A stretch of DNA of 64,000 nucleotides from Lutibacter maritimus (GCF_900116115.1 NZ_FOZP01000010.1:1-64000); one strand, 5' to 3'. Positions 45,132 through 55,162 are shown, counted from the first letter of the stretch. Program-made: numbers and translations. Notes: generated by a model from the sequence alone, not told the origin.

Positions 45132-46502
45132 ATGAGAAAAAAAGAAGCAACCATTTTGCTGATTGATGATGATGATGATATTTTATTTTCAGCAAGAATT
45201 AGTTTAAAAAACTATTTCACCAATATTATTACAGAAAATAACCCAAAGAATATCAATCAACATCTTACAAAAAATTTGATTGATGTAATTTTATTGGATA
45301 TGAATTACTGCATTGGTTTTGAAGATGGAAGAGAAGGTTTGTATTGGTTAAAACACATTAAAGAAATTAGTCATGAAACTACAGTAATTTTAATGACCGC
45401 CTTTGGTAGTATTCATTTAGCTGTAGAAGCTATAAAACAAGGTGCTACCGATTTTATTTTAAAACCGTGGAATTCAGAAAAATTATATGCAGCAGTAAAT
45501 TCTGGAGTAGAACTCGCTCGTTCTAAACGAAAAAATACGCAATTAGAAACTATTCAAAAACAGCAAGACAAAGAATTTCATCAAAAAACAGAACATATAA
45601 TTGGTAACTCTACCACTATGCAAACAGCTATTAATTTAGTTAAAAAAGTAGCTCCAACTGATGCAAATGTGCTTATTTTAGGTGAAAATGGAACTGGAAA
45701 ATACGTGTTTGCAAAAGAAATACATTTGCAATCGAATCGAAAAGATTATCCATTTATTCATATTGATTTAGGTTCTTTAAATGAAAACTTATTTGAAAGT
45801 GAATTATTTGGTTATGTAAAAGGCGCATTTACAGATGCTTACAAAGATACAATAGGTAGGTTTGAATTAGCAAAAGGTGGAACTATTTTTTTAGATGAAA
45901 TTGGTAATTTACCACTGCATTTACAATCTAAACTACTAACTGTTATTCAAAATAGAAAAATAACACGTTTAGGTGAAGGTAAAGAACGAGCAATTGATGC
46001 AAGAATTATTTGTGCAACAAATGCTCCTATATATCAAATGGTAGCAGATGAAACATTTAGGCAAGATTTACTCTTTAGAATTAATACCATTGAATTGAAT
46101 TTACCTCCTTTACGAGATAGAATTGAAGACATTACATTATTAGCCAATCATTTTTTACAAAAATTAACCCTAAAATATAGAAAGAAAATTGGTAGTTTTA
46201 CTAAAGAAGCCATAAATGCAATGGAAAATTATCATTGGCCAGGAAATATTAGAGAAATAGAACATATTGTTGAACGTGCTGTTATTATTACAGATAATAA
46301 CCAAATTCAAACTTCAGATTTGTATTTCTCTTCAAAAGGCATGAACATTAATGTCTCTGACAATTTAAATTTAGAAGAAACTGAAAAAGTATTAATTCAA
46401 CAAGCTATTCAAAAACATCAAGGAAATATTTCTAAAGCAGCAAAAGATTTGGGTTTAACAAGAGCTGCTTTGTATAGACGGTTAGAAAAATATCAACTAT
46501 AA
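45132..46502 (+). CDS. NtrC-family sigma-54-dependent response regulator
   Basis: A 456-residue transcription activator. The receiver domain (about 5-125) has acidic residues IDDDDD, phospho-acceptor D56 in LLDMN and K111 in LKPW. The AAA+ domain (about 155-385) has Walker A GENGTGKY, Walker B-type GTIFLDEIGNL and a sigma-54 contact loop that reads GAFTDA (231-236) in place of GAFTGA. The C-terminus is a Fis-type helix-turn-helix (SKAAKDLGLTRAALYRRL). ATG 45132 (MRKKEATILLIDDD) is chosen over an ATG 19 codons upstream that would add an unrelated tail. The histidine kinase follows with no gap. Confidence 0.93.
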   Translation: MRKKEATILLIDDDDDILFSARISLKNYFTNIITENNPKNINQHLTKNLIDVILLDMNYCIGFEDGREGLYWLKHIKEISHETTVILMTAFGSIHLAVEAIKQGATDFILKPWNSEKLYAAVNSGVELARSKRKNTQLETIQKQQDKEFHQKTEHIIGNSTTMQTAINLVKKVAPTDANVLILGENGTGKYVFAKEIHLQSNRKDYPFIHIDLGSLNENLFESELFGYVKGAFTDAYKDTIGRFELAKGGTIFLDEIGNLPLHLQSKLLTVIQNRKITRLGEGKERAIDARIICATNAPIYQMVADETFRQDLLFRINTIELNLPPLRDRIEDITLLANHFLQKLTLKYRKKIGSFTKEAINAMENYHWPGNIREIEHIVERAVIITDNNQIQTSDLYFSSKGMNINVSDNLNLEETEKVLIQQAIQKHQGNISKAAKDLGLTRAALYRRLEKYQL

Positions 46503-47825
46503 ATGGGAAAACCACAATACATTCAAGTTATAACTAGATTGTTTTTATTAATTATAAATGGTATTATTATTGCTTATAGTTTTAAAAGTAGCTTTTTTAT
46601 AAATGGAGTTGGTTTTACTTTGCTTCTTATATTTCAACTTTTTATTTTTATAGAATATCTTAAAAAATTATTTTCTGACATAGAAAAATCAATAGACTGT
46701 TTATTGTATGAAGATTATTCAAATACAATTTCTGCAAAAAAAAGAAAAAATCCTTTACATAATAAAACTGCTTTATTATTAGATAAACACAGAAAACAGA
46801 GTCTTCAAAATTTTTCTGAACGGCTTATTTTTACTAATATTTTAGAAAGTTTAAGCATCGGTATTTTGATTCTTAGAAAAAATACAGATAATGATGTTAC
46901 TGTTTTTCAAATTAACAATGCATTTGTTCAATTTTTAAAAATTCCAAAATTTTACAACTGGAATTTACTACAACAAAAACTTGGGAAATTATCAAACTTT
47001 ATCAACAAGTGGGAAGAAATTAAATATACAATTTCATTAAAAATTAATGAAAATCAAGAATCTTTTTTCTTAAAAACATCGGTTACACAAACTAATGAAT
47101 TTGAATATCTTATTGTTTCCTTAGAAACCATTCAACAATTAATTGACCAAAAAGAAAAAGAAGCTTGGTATAAATTAATGAATGTTATGTCTCACGAAAT
47201 TATTAATACTATTACACCAATTAGCAGTTTAGCAGAAAATTTAGGCTCATTGTTACTAGAAGAAAACACAGATGAAGATACTATTTCTGAATTGTCCGAA
47301 GGATTAGATATAATAAAAAAACGTTCACATCATTTAACTTCTTTTGTAGATGCCTACAGAAAACTTACAGAGCTACCACTGCCAAATAAAGAGAACATTG
47401 ATCTAATTAATATTATTAACAACACAATTCTTCTTTATAAGCAAGAATTTACATCACGAAATATAAAAGTTCTATTTAAAGCCAAAAATAAAATAACATT
47501 AAATGCCGACAAACAGCAAATTGAACAAATACTTATAAATTTAATTTCTAATTGTTTATATGCTTTAGATAGAACTGAAAACCCTACCATTGAAATTAAA
47601 GTTTCAGAAGAAATTAATCGTATTCATTTACAAGTAATTGATAATGGCATTGGAATTTCAAGCGAAATAAAAGACAATATTTTTATTCCTTATTTTACTA
47701 CAAGAAAAAACGGTTCTGGTATTGGTTTAACACTTACAAAAAGTATTGTTGAAGCACATAAAGGAATTATCTATTACAATTCAATAAATGGAAAATCAAT
47801 ATTTACTTTAAGTTTCCCTATTTAA
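46503..47825 (+). CDS. Sensor histidine kinase partner of the NtrC-type regulator
   Basis: A 440-residue membrane kinase. Two N-terminal helices (about 9-26 and 32-52) are joined by a very short external loop, so it probably senses a signal in or at the membrane. A PAS-like region spans about 105-210. H231 in MSHEIINTITPI is the phosphorylation site. The ATPase domain has NLISNCLYAL (N box), DNGIGIS, FTTRKNGSGIGLTL (G boxes). Its ATG directly follows the regulator's stop codon, so they form one transcription and translation unit. Signal likely reports on envelope stress or the efflux substrate; this is inference. Confidence 0.93.
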   Translation: MGKPQYIQVITRLFLLIINGIIIAYSFKSSFFINGVGFTLLLIFQLFIFIEYLKKLFSDIEKSIDCLLYEDYSNTISAKKRKNPLHNKTALLLDKHRKQSLQNFSERLIFTNILESLSIGILILRKNTDNDVTVFQINNAFVQFLKIPKFYNWNLLQQKLGKLSNFINKWEEIKYTISLKINENQESFFLKTSVTQTNEFEYLIVSLETIQQLIDQKEKEAWYKLMNVMSHEIINTITPISSLAENLGSLLLEENTDEDTISELSEGLDIIKKRSHHLTSFVDAYRKLTELPLPNKENIDLINIINNTILLYKQEFTSRNIKVLFKAKNKITLNADKQQIEQILINLISNCLYALDRTENPTIEIKVSEEINRIHLQVIDNGIGISSEIKDNIFIPYFTTRKNGSGIGLTLTKSIVEAHKGIIYYNSINGKSIFTLSFPI

Positions 47826-47954
47826 ATATATGGATACTAAAATTTTATAACATTTATTTTAAAAAGCTAAAGCTTTTGAAAATGCTAAAAGTTGGTTAAT
47901 AAAATACTATTTATTTGAATACTAATAAAATAACTTCTTTAATATTATAATGAT

Positions 47955-48734
47955 TTATTTTGTTTTCCCATATAAATAACCATATAGAGTTCCAACAAAA
48001 AATGCTCCCCCCACAATATTGCCTAAGGTTGCTGGAATTAAGTTCTTCACTATAAATGTTGTCCAAGTAATATCAGCACCTTCAAAAATAGCTAATGGAA
48101 TAAAGTACATATTAGCAATACTGTGCTCAAATCCCATAGCTACAAACGCCATTACAGGAAACCAAATAGCTAATATTTTTCCAGTAGTATCTTTTGCTGC
48201 CATTCCTTGCCATACTGCTAAACAAACCAACCAGTTAGCTCCTATTCCTTTAAGAAAAGTAACTAAAAAAGTATGACTCGTTTTTCCTATTGCAATTTCA
48301 CGTACAGCATCTACAAATGGCGCATTACTTACTAAATGTGTTAAATGTGTAATTACATAGGCAACAAAAACAGCACCTACAAAGTTACCAACATATACTA
48401 ACCCCCAATTTTTAAAAACTGTGCCTATTTGTTGTTTTTTTACTAAAACATTTGGCATAAAGTAGGCGTTATTACCCGTAAAAAGTTCAGCACCTAATAT
48501 TACTACCAAAATAAGTCCTAGCGGGAACATTGCTCCAAAAAGAAACTTTGTAATTCCTGGGTTACTAGCTGCAATACCCGGAGAACCACCGCCTACAATT
48601 ATGGCTAACAAACCACCAAAGGCAATATAAGCACCCGCCAAAAAGGCTAAAATTAAAGTTTTAGATACTTTATATTTTCCTTTAGTTTCTGCAATTTTAC
48701 TTACTATTTCAATAACTTCTTTGGGTGTATTCAT
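47955..48734 (-). CDS. focA: Formate/nitrite-family channel (FocA-like)
   Basis: A 259-residue pentameric membrane channel that moves formate (or nitrite) across the inner membrane. Six membrane segments are visible. The family signature GAELFTGN holds the conserved Thr at the pore, and GFEHSIANM holds the pore histidine. Placement downstream of pflB and pflA in the same direction makes formate the likely substrate. It is 32 bases after pflA; the usual enterobacterial order (focA first) is reversed here. Confidence 0.93.
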   Translation of the reverse strand: MNTPKEVIEIVSKIAETKGKYKVSKTLILAFLAGAYIAFGGLLAIIVGGGSPGIAASNPGITKFLFGAMFPLGLILVVILGAELFTGNNAYFMPNVLVKKQQIGTVFKNWGLVYVGNFVGAVFVAYVITHLTHLVSNAPFVDAVREIAIGKTSHTFLVTFLKGIGANWLVCLAVWQGMAAKDTTGKILAIWFPVMAFVAMGFEHSIANMYFIPLAIFEGADITWTTFIVKNLIPATLGNIVGGAFFVGTLYGYLYGKTK

Positions 48735-48766
48735 TATAAAAAATTTATGTTGCTTTTAAACACGCA

Positions 48767-49495
48767 TTAATTGATTTTTACTTCTTTAAAATATTTTTTG
48801 AGGATTGCTGCTGCTTCCTCTAATTCTTCAGGTGTATTTTCTCGAGCATCTTTTAATTGGTACTCCCAACCTAAGGCTTCCCATTTGTGTATTCCTAATT
48901 TATGATACGGTTGTATTTCAATTTTTTCAATGGTTTTGAATTCCTTAAAATAATTTCCCATAGCGTGTAATAATTCTGGCTTACTTGTAATTTCAGGAAT
49001 TAACACATAACGCAACCACATATTTTTACCTGATGCTTCTCTGTGCGCAGCAAAATTAAATGTAGTTTCTTTACAACTAACACCTGTTAAAGCAAAATAA
49101 CCTTCTTCTGTCATGTGCTTAATATCTAGCATTACCAAATCGGCATACTCATCAATTAATGTTTTTGCGAAACTGTTTAAAATTCGCCCATTGGTATCAA
49201 CATTTGTATGAATACCTTCTTCTTTTAATCGCTTAAAAAAAGGTATTAATTCTTTGGCTTGTAATAATGGTTCACCACCTGAAACGGTAACACCACCTTT
49301 TTTACCAAAATAAGGTTTCATTTTTAAGGCGATTTCAACAAGTTCTTCTATTTTATATTCAGTTCCTCCTGATGTTTCTATGGTATCAGGATTATGACAA
49401 TACAAGCATTTTAGTTTGCAGCCTTGTAAAAAAACAACCAAACGAATACCTGGCCCGTCGTGAGTTCCAAACGATTCAATCGAATGTACTCTCAG
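48767..49495 (-). CDS. pflA: Pyruvate formate-lyase activating enzyme
   Basis: A radical SAM enzyme that installs the glycyl radical on PflB. The [4Fe-4S] ligands are C26, C30 and C33 in CKLKCLYC. VSGGEPLLQ follows near residue 74. A TTG at 49441 is the first conventional start, but it falls after the conserved SIESFGTHDGPGIR segment, which is encoded in frame just upstream. Between the upstream stop (49523-49525) and that TTG there is no ATG or GTG. A CTG at 49495 gives the family N-terminus (RVHSIESFGTHDGPG) and a normal length of 242, so it is taken as the start. Confidence 0.85.
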   Translation of the reverse strand: MRVHSIESFGTHDGPGIRLVVFLQGCKLKCLYCHNPDTIETSGGTEYKIEELVEIALKMKPYFGKKGGVTVSGGEPLLQAKELIPFFKRLKEEGIHTNVDTNGRILNSFAKTLIDEYADLVMLDIKHMTEEGYFALTGVSCKETTFNFAAHREASGKNMWLRYVLIPEITSKPELLHAMGNYFKEFKTIEKIEIQPYHKLGIHKWEALGWEYQLKDARENTPEELEEAAAILKKYFKEVKIN

Positions 49496-49541
49496 TGTAT
49501 TTTCTTCTGTTTTGATAGTCTTTATTTTTTTGTAGTTAGTA

Positions 49542-49583
49542 AAAAAAGCATTGAAAAGTTATGCGTACCTTTTCAATGCTTTT
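49542..49583 (-). terminator. Terminator between pflB and pflA
   Basis: A 15-bp stem (49545-49559 with 49569-49583, GCATTGAAAAG core) and 9-base loop, followed on the minus strand by seven T. It lies after the pflB stop and upstream of pflA, so pflA and focA would be reached only by read-through or from another promoter. Confidence 0.88.
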
Positions 49584-49599
49584 AGTAGATTATAGTTGA

Positions 49600-51825
49600 T
49601 TACATAGATTCGTGGAACGAACGTGTAATTACTTCTAATTGTTGTTCTTTGGTTAAACGCACAAAGTTTACTGCATATCCAGATACACGAATTGTTAACT
49701 GTGGATATTCATCAGGATTTTCCATGGCATCTAACAGCATTTCTTTATTTAACACATTTACATTTAAATGTTGTGCATTACGTGAGAAATAACCATCTAA
49801 AGTAGTTGCTAAGTTTTCTATTTGTTCTTCTTCATTAGCACCTAAAGATTTTGGTACAATAGAGAATGTATTAGAAATTCCATCTTTAGAATCATCATAA
49901 TTAATTTTTGACACTGAGTTTAATGAAGCAATAGCACCGTTACAATCACGTCCGTGCATTGGATTTGCTCCTGGCGCAAAAGGAATTCCTTGCGCTCTAC
50001 CATCAGGCGTTGCTCCAGTTTTTTTACCGTAAGAAACATTTGAGGTAATAGTTAATACCGACATGGTAACTTCCGCATCTTTATAAACTGGTAATTGTTT
50101 TAATTCGTTATTAAATTCTGCAACTGCATTACTTGCTAAAAAGTCAACTCTATCATCATCATTTCCATACATTGGGAACTCTCCTTCAATTTCAAAATCA
50201 ATCGTTAAGCCTTTTTCGTTTCTAATCGGTTTTACTTTTGCATATTTTATGGCTGATAAAGAATCGGCAACAATTGATAAACCTGCAATACCGTAAGCAA
50301 TGTTAATACCTGGATTGGTATCAATTAATGACATTTGTGCCTTTTCATAATAATATTTATCGTGCATATAGTGAATAATATTCATAGAATCATTATACAC
50401 TCTTGCCACTTCTTTCATAGCAATTCTAAAGTTTGCCATTACTTTATCAAAATCTAAATATTCATCTGTATATTCAGGAATACCTTCAACAATTTGAGTT
50501 CCAGTAAATTCACAACGTCCACCATTTAAAGCTAATAATAATGTTTTTGCTAGGTTTGTACGTGCACCAAAGAATTGTATGGATTTTCCTAATTCTTGAT
50601 ATGATACACAACATGCAATTCCATAATCATCTGAACCACGACTGTTACGCATTAAATCGTCATTTTCAAATTGAATTGAAGAAGTGTCAATTGCTACTTT
50701 TGCACAATAGTTTTTAAAGTTTTGTGGTAAACTTTCAGACCATAAAATAGTGATATTTGGTTCTGGTGATGGGCCTAAATTATATAATGTATGTAAGAAA
50801 CGGAACGAAGTTTTTGTAACCTTTGTTCTTCCGTCTGCTAACATTCCTCCAATTGCTTCAGTTACCCACGTTGGATCACCTGCAAAAATTTCATCATAAG
50901 CTTCCATACGCAGGTGACGCACCATTCGTAATTTCATTACAAATTGATCGATATATTCTTGAGCTTCAACTTCAGTAATAATACCAGCTTCTAAATCTCT
51001 TTCAATAAAAATATCTAAAAATGATGATACATTTCCTAAAGACATTGCTGCACCATCTTGTTCTTTAACCGCAGCTAAATACGCCATATAAGTCCATTGT
51101 ACAGCTTCTTGTGCATTTTCAGCTGGGCGAGCCAAATCTAAATTGTACGCTTTACCCATTGCAATCATTTCTTTTAAAGCTTTTATTTGCTCTGAAACTT
51201 CTTCGCGCAAACGAATAGCTTTATCGGTCATTGGACCTGTGATTGCTGCTAAATCTTGTTTTTTAGCTTCAATTAAACGTGTTATTCCATATAGTGCAAT
51301 TCTACGGTAATCTCCAATGATTCTTCCACGTGCATAATTGTCTGGCAAACCTGTTAAATAACCTAATGAACGGTATTTTTTAATTTCATCAGTATAAGCA
51401 TCAAAAACACCATCGTTATGAGATTTTACATATTTTGAAAATAATTCTGATAAATTATCACTTGGTTTTAAACCATGTTCAGATAATGCTTTTTCAACAA
51501 CTTTAAATCCTCCGAAAGGTTTCATTGCTCTTTTTAACAATTCATCCGTTTGTAAACCAACAATTACTTCATTTTCTTTACTAATATATCCGGCTTTAAA
51601 AGCATTAATTCCTGAAATAACTTCGGTATCTACAGAACGAACTCCATTTCGTTGTCTTTCTTCTTTTGTACCTTCTTTACAAATTTCCCATAATTTTAAA
51701 GTCTTTTCACTTGGCCCAACTAAAAAGCTGTAAGTACCATGGTAAGGTGTAATATTTCTTGTAACAAAGTCTCTTAAATTTATGGTTTCATTCCAAATTC
51801 CTTCGTTAAATTTTTTAGTTTTCAT
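49600..51825 (-). CDS. pflB: Pyruvate formate-lyase (formate acetyltransferase)
   Basis: Splits pyruvate and CoA into acetyl-CoA and formate without oxygen. The 741-residue glycyl radical enzyme has the adjacent catalytic cysteines in GIACCVSYQ and the radical glycine in [14 protein letters not shown] near the C-terminus. [21 protein letters not shown] is the usual N-terminus. The cluster implies fermentative or microaerobic growth. An FNR-type box and a TAATTTTG -7 box precede it. Confidence 0.97.
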   Translation of the reverse strand: MKTKKFNEGIWNETINLRDFVTRNITPYHGTYSFLVGPSEKTLKLWEICKEGTKEERQRNGVRSVDTEVISGINAFKAGYISKENEVIVGLQTDELLKRAMKPFGGFKVVEKALSEHGLKPSDNLSELFSKYVKSHNDGVFDAYTDEIKKYRSLGYLTGLPDNYARGRIIGDYRRIALYGITRLIEAKKQDLAAITGPMTDKAIRLREEVSEQIKALKEMIAMGKAYNLDLARPAENAQEAVQWTYMAYLAAVKEQDGAAMSLGNVSSFLDIFIERDLEAGIITEVEAQEYIDQFVMKLRMVRHLRMEAYDEIFAGDPTWVTEAIGGMLADGRTKVTKTSFRFLHTLYNLGPSPEPNITILWSESLPQNFKNYCAKVAIDTSSIQFENDDLMRNSRGSDDYGIACCVSYQELGKSIQFFGARTNLAKTLLLALNGGRCEFTGTQIVEGIPEYTDEYLDFDKVMANFRIAMKEVARVYNDSMNIIHYMHDKYYYEKAQMSLIDTNPGINIAYGIAGLSIVADSLSAIKYAKVKPIRNEKGLTIDFEIEGEFPMYGNDDDRVDFLASNAVAEFNNELKQLPVYKDAEVTMSVLTITSNVSYGKKTGATPDGRAQGIPFAPGANPMHGRDCNGAIASLNSVSKINYDDSKDGISNTFSIVPKSLGANEEEQIENLATTLDGYFSRNAQHLNVNVLNKEMLLDAMENPDEYPQLTIRVSGYAVNFVRLTKEQQLEVITRSFHESM

Positions 51826-51881
51826 GTATTTATTTTAAAATTTGATTCTTTTTTTAGTTATTGAAATCCTCAATTACCGAG

Positions 51882-51889
51882 CAAAATTA
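51882..51889 (-). promoter_or_regulatory. pflB promoter -7 element
   Basis: TAATTTTG on the minus strand, an exact TAnnTTTG match, followed by CTC. The -33 region lacks a TTG, as expected for an activator-dependent promoter. Confidence 0.6.
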
Positions 51890-51911
51890 GGGCATTTATA
51901 AATGAAAAATA

Positions 51912-51923
51912 TGATAAATATCA
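51912..51923. promoter_or_regulatory. FNR/CRP-type box upstream of pflB
   Basis: TGAT-AAAT-ATCA, the core of the FNR site (TTGAT-N4-ATCAA) without the outer T and A. Its centre is about 40 bases upstream of the start expected from the -7 box, the classic activator position. The rest of the 51826-52146 spacer holds only the terminator at 52094-52127 and AT-rich sequence. Confidence 0.6.
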
Positions 51924-52093
51924 GCTAAAAAAAGAGTTGTTTGTCTTTGGTTTTTTGAATGTTTTACTAAAACGTTTGAAGTATATAGTTCTTAAAAAAA
52001 TGAATTTCTAAAAAAAAATATATTATTCCCTAACAAGTACAAAAAATAACACTTTTGGAGGCATTTTAGCATCCATGTTTTTATTAAACAAAC

Positions 52094-52127
52094 AAAAAAA
52101 GGACACCAAAATGGTGTCCTTTTTTTT
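52094..52127 (-). terminator. Terminator of the M16 peptidase gene
   Basis: GGACACC (52101-52107) pairs with GGTGTCC (52113-52119), flanked by A7 and T8 runs, so it can act on both strands. It lies 20 bases after the peptidase stop. Confidence 0.92.
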
Positions 52128-52146
52128 GATTTTAAAAGTATTTAAA

Positions 52147-55014
52147 CTATTGTTTAACTTTTTCTAATTTTACTTCTTTACCATCTTTAGTGATTAATTT
52201 CACTTCATCAAATCCCATAGATTTAAATTGAGCATATTGTGAAGCTGCATCACCAACAACAACATACACCATTTTAGATTCATCTAAATATTTATTTGCT
52301 AATGCTTTGTGTTGTTCTAAAGTCATATTATTTATAATTGCCTCTTCGTTTTCAATATAATTAGGTGCTAAGTTATAGTTGCTGATATCTTGTAGCATTC
52401 CTAATAAAGAATATTGCGTTTCAAAACGGCGAGCATTCGATTTTATTAAAGCATTTTTAGTAAAATCTAAATCCTCTTGGCTAATACCTTCTTTGTATTT
52501 TGCAATTTCATCTTTAAAAATTTGAACAGATTCACCCGTGGTATTTGTTCTTACACTTGAACTTGCAGTAAATGTACCTGGTGTTTTAGATCCGCTAAAA
52601 CCAGTTCTTGCACCATAAGTATAGCCTTTTTCTTCACGTAAAATTAAATTTACGTTTCCAGAAAAAGAACCTCCTAATTTATAGTTCATCACTTCTGCAG
52701 GATAAAAATCAGCATCCGTTCTTGGTAAACCAATATAGCCAATATTTATTACAGATTGTTTTGCATTAGGGATGTCTACAAAATATAATGAGGCTTTATC
52801 TCTAGTATTTACAATTGGAAACTCAGGTATTTCTACTTGTTTAGCTTTCCAATTTTCTTCTAATTTTTTTAAACTGCTTAATGCTTTTTCTTTTGATATT
52901 TTTCCAACTACGTTAAATTTACTTATAGATGGTGAAAAATTAGCCGTATAAAATGTTTTTAAATCATCCATTGTGATTGCTTCAACAGTAGCCTCTGTAC
53001 CACTTGTTGGATACGCAAAAATATGATCATCTCCGTACAGTATTTTATTATACACAGTTGCAGCTACACTATTTGGATCGGCATTAGAACGCTTAATTTG
53101 ATTGATTGTTTTTGTTTTAATTCTTGCAAATTCCTCTGCATCCCAACGTGGTTTTAATAAAATTTCTTCTACTAAATCCATTGTTTTATCAAAATTACGA
53201 ACTAACGTATTTCCACTAATTACAATAGATTCGTTGGTTGTATACATATTGATACTTGCGCCTAACATTTCAATTTCTTCTTCTAATTGTTCTGGCGTTT
53301 TATCGGCTGTTCCTTCCATCATAATATCGGTAATTAAATTGGCTACACCATTTTTATCTTTGTTATCTAATAAATGGCCACCATCAATTACCAAACTAAA
53401 GTTTACAGTTGGAATTTCATTTTGTTCAATTCCATAAACTTTCATTTCATTTGATAATGTTGCATTCCAACTTTCAGGTATTTTTAGTTTTGGAGAAATT
53501 CCTGTTTCTGGTGCTTTAGATCTATCAATTTTAGAAGGTGTTTTAACAATTTCTTCTTTTACATCTGTAACTGTTTTAACCACATTTTCTTTAATTTCTT
53601 CTTCAACAACTTCTGCCTTTACAGAATTTTCTGTTATTAAATTTAATTGCCCTTTAGGCACAAAACTTGTCATTACATACGGTTTATCCTTAATATAAGT
53701 GTTGTACACACGCAACACGTCTTCTTTAGTAACTTTTTTAATATTTTCAATATCTTTTTCAATAAATGCAGGATTACCAGCAAATACGTTGTATTGCGCT
53801 AATTGGAACGATTTTCCTAAAACACTGCTAATTCCGTTATAGAAACTTGTTTCTAAACCAGCTTTAATTCGCTCTACATCTTTATCTGTAACACCTTCTT
53901 TTTCAAACAATTGAAAAGCTTCAAAAATACCAGCCTCCACATCTTTTAAATCTTTACCAGCATTTGCAGTAATTATAATATGAAATTCACCTGCTAATTC
54001 TTGGGAATTATTATAAGCCGTGGTTCTTGATGTAATATCTTTTTCTTTTACTAACACTTTATACAAAGGAGCTTTTTTCCCACTTGATAAAATTTCAGCT
54101 AAAAAATCTAATGCATACGCGTCATCTGTATATTGTTGTAGAGTTGGCCAAACCATATTTAATTGTGGTGCTGTTGCAAAATTATCTTCATGAAAGAAAC
54201 GCTTTGTTTCTGCAATAGATACTGGTTGTGGCTCTAATTTTTTAACTTCTTCTCTTCTTTTTATTTCACCAAAATATTTTTCAACCAATGCTTTTGCGTC
54301 ATCCATTTCAAAATCTCCAGCTAATACTAATGTAGCATTATTTGGCCCATAATATTGGTTATAAAAATCTTTTACATCTTGTACGGTTGCATTTTGCAAA
54401 TCTTCTAATTCCCCTATTACTTGCCAGTTGTATGGATGTCCTTCTGGATAAATATTTTTGTCTAAAACCCAACTTGTGTGTCCATAAGGATTATTATCTA
54501 CACGCTGTCTTTTTTCATTTTGAACTACTTCTTGTTGATTGTAAAAAGCCGATTCAGTTACTGTATTTATTAAGTATCCCATTCTATCGCTTTCTAACCA
54601 TAAAACAGTTTCTAATGCATTGTTTGGAACAACTTCATAATAGACGGTTCCATCTTTCCAAGTTCCTCCATTTAATGTTCCTCCTAAATCTTGAATTTTT
54701 TTAAAAAATTGATCTTGTGGAACATTTTCAGACTCTTGAAACAACATATGCTCAAATAAATGAGCAAAACCTGTTCTACCTGTTTTTTCTCTATTTGAAC
54801 CCACACCGTATTGAATGGCTACAGATACAATTGGATCACTTTTGTCTTGATGTAATATAACATCTAAACCATTTGCTAGTTCATACTTTTCAAAATCAAT
54901 TGAAAATTTTGAATCATCAGCAATACTTTGTTTTAATGAATCTTTACATGAAAGCACCAAAAAAGATACCATCAATAAAGTTAACATTGAAAATTTAAAT
55001 TTAATTTTTGTCAT
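52147..55014 (-). CDS. M16-family zinc peptidase, lipoprotein
   Basis: A 955-residue secreted protease with two tandem M16 (pitrilysin-like) units. A lipoprotein signal peptide ends in the lipobox FLVLSC (Cys near residue 23), so it is anchored in the envelope, probably the outer membrane. The first M16 unit has the inverted zinc motif HLFEH followed by a downstream Glu region (YNQQEVVQNEKRQRV). The second unit (from about 520) lacks HxxEH and should be the inactive partner that closes the chamber. ATG 55014 is chosen: 12 further upstream codons do not look like a signal peptide. It probably degrades peptides in the envelope. Confidence 0.92.
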   Translation of the reverse strand: MTKIKFKFSMLTLLMVSFLVLSCKDSLKQSIADDSKFSIDFEKYELANGLDVILHQDKSDPIVSVAIQYGVGSNREKTGRTGFAHLFEHMLFQESENVPQDQFFKKIQDLGGTLNGGTWKDGTVYYEVVPNNALETVLWLESDRMGYLINTVTESAFYNQQEVVQNEKRQRVDNNPYGHTSWVLDKNIYPEGHPYNWQVIGELEDLQNATVQDVKDFYNQYYGPNNATLVLAGDFEMDDAKALVEKYFGEIKRREEVKKLEPQPVSIAETKRFFHEDNFATAPQLNMVWPTLQQYTDDAYALDFLAEILSSGKKAPLYKVLVKEKDITSRTTAYNNSQELAGEFHIIITANAGKDLKDVEAGIFEAFQLFEKEGVTDKDVERIKAGLETSFYNGISSVLGKSFQLAQYNVFAGNPAFIEKDIENIKKVTKEDVLRVYNTYIKDKPYVMTSFVPKGQLNLITENSVKAEVVEEEIKENVVKTVTDVKEEIVKTPSKIDRSKAPETGISPKLKIPESWNATLSNEMKVYGIEQNEIPTVNFSLVIDGGHLLDNKDKNGVANLITDIMMEGTADKTPEQLEEEIEMLGASINMYTTNESIVISGNTLVRNFDKTMDLVEEILLKPRWDAEEFARIKTKTINQIKRSNADPNSVAATVYNKILYGDDHIFAYPTSGTEATVEAITMDDLKTFYTANFSPSISKFNVVGKISKEKALSSLKKLEENWKAKQVEIPEFPIVNTRDKASLYFVDIPNAKQSVINIGYIGLPRTDADFYPAEVMNYKLGGSFSGNVNLILREEKGYTYGARTGFSGSKTPGTFTASSSVRTNTTGESVQIFKDEIAKYKEGISQEDLDFTKNALIKSNARRFETQYSLLGMLQDISNYNLAPNYIENEEAIINNMTLEQHKALANKYLDESKMVYVVVGDAASQYAQFKSMGFDEVKLITKDGKEVKLEKVKQ

Positions 55015-55133
55015 TGTACAATTATTTTTTAGATTACGATAAATATACAATAGTTTATTGAAACTCAGCCTGCATAAATTACTCTAAATTAACCTTTAAC
55101 AATATTCAATTATCATTTTAAAAAAGGTATTTT

Positions 55134-55162
55134 TTGCAAATTGCTTTTTTATTTCTACTTTG
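55134..55162 (+). promoter_or_regulatory. Promoter of the first acyl-CoA synthetase gene
   Basis: TTG (55134-55136), 19 bases, TACTTTG (55156-55162) followed by CAA. The -7 box is one base shorter than TAnnTTTG, the same variant seen upstream of the second synthetase. Confidence 0.55.

Noticed and set aside
51851-51878. TTGA-N5-TCAA (ATTGAAATCCTCAAT) near the pflB start as the FNR site
   Set aside because: Spacing is 5 instead of 6 and it lies downstream of the -7 box; the TGAT-N4-ATCA site upstream fits better.
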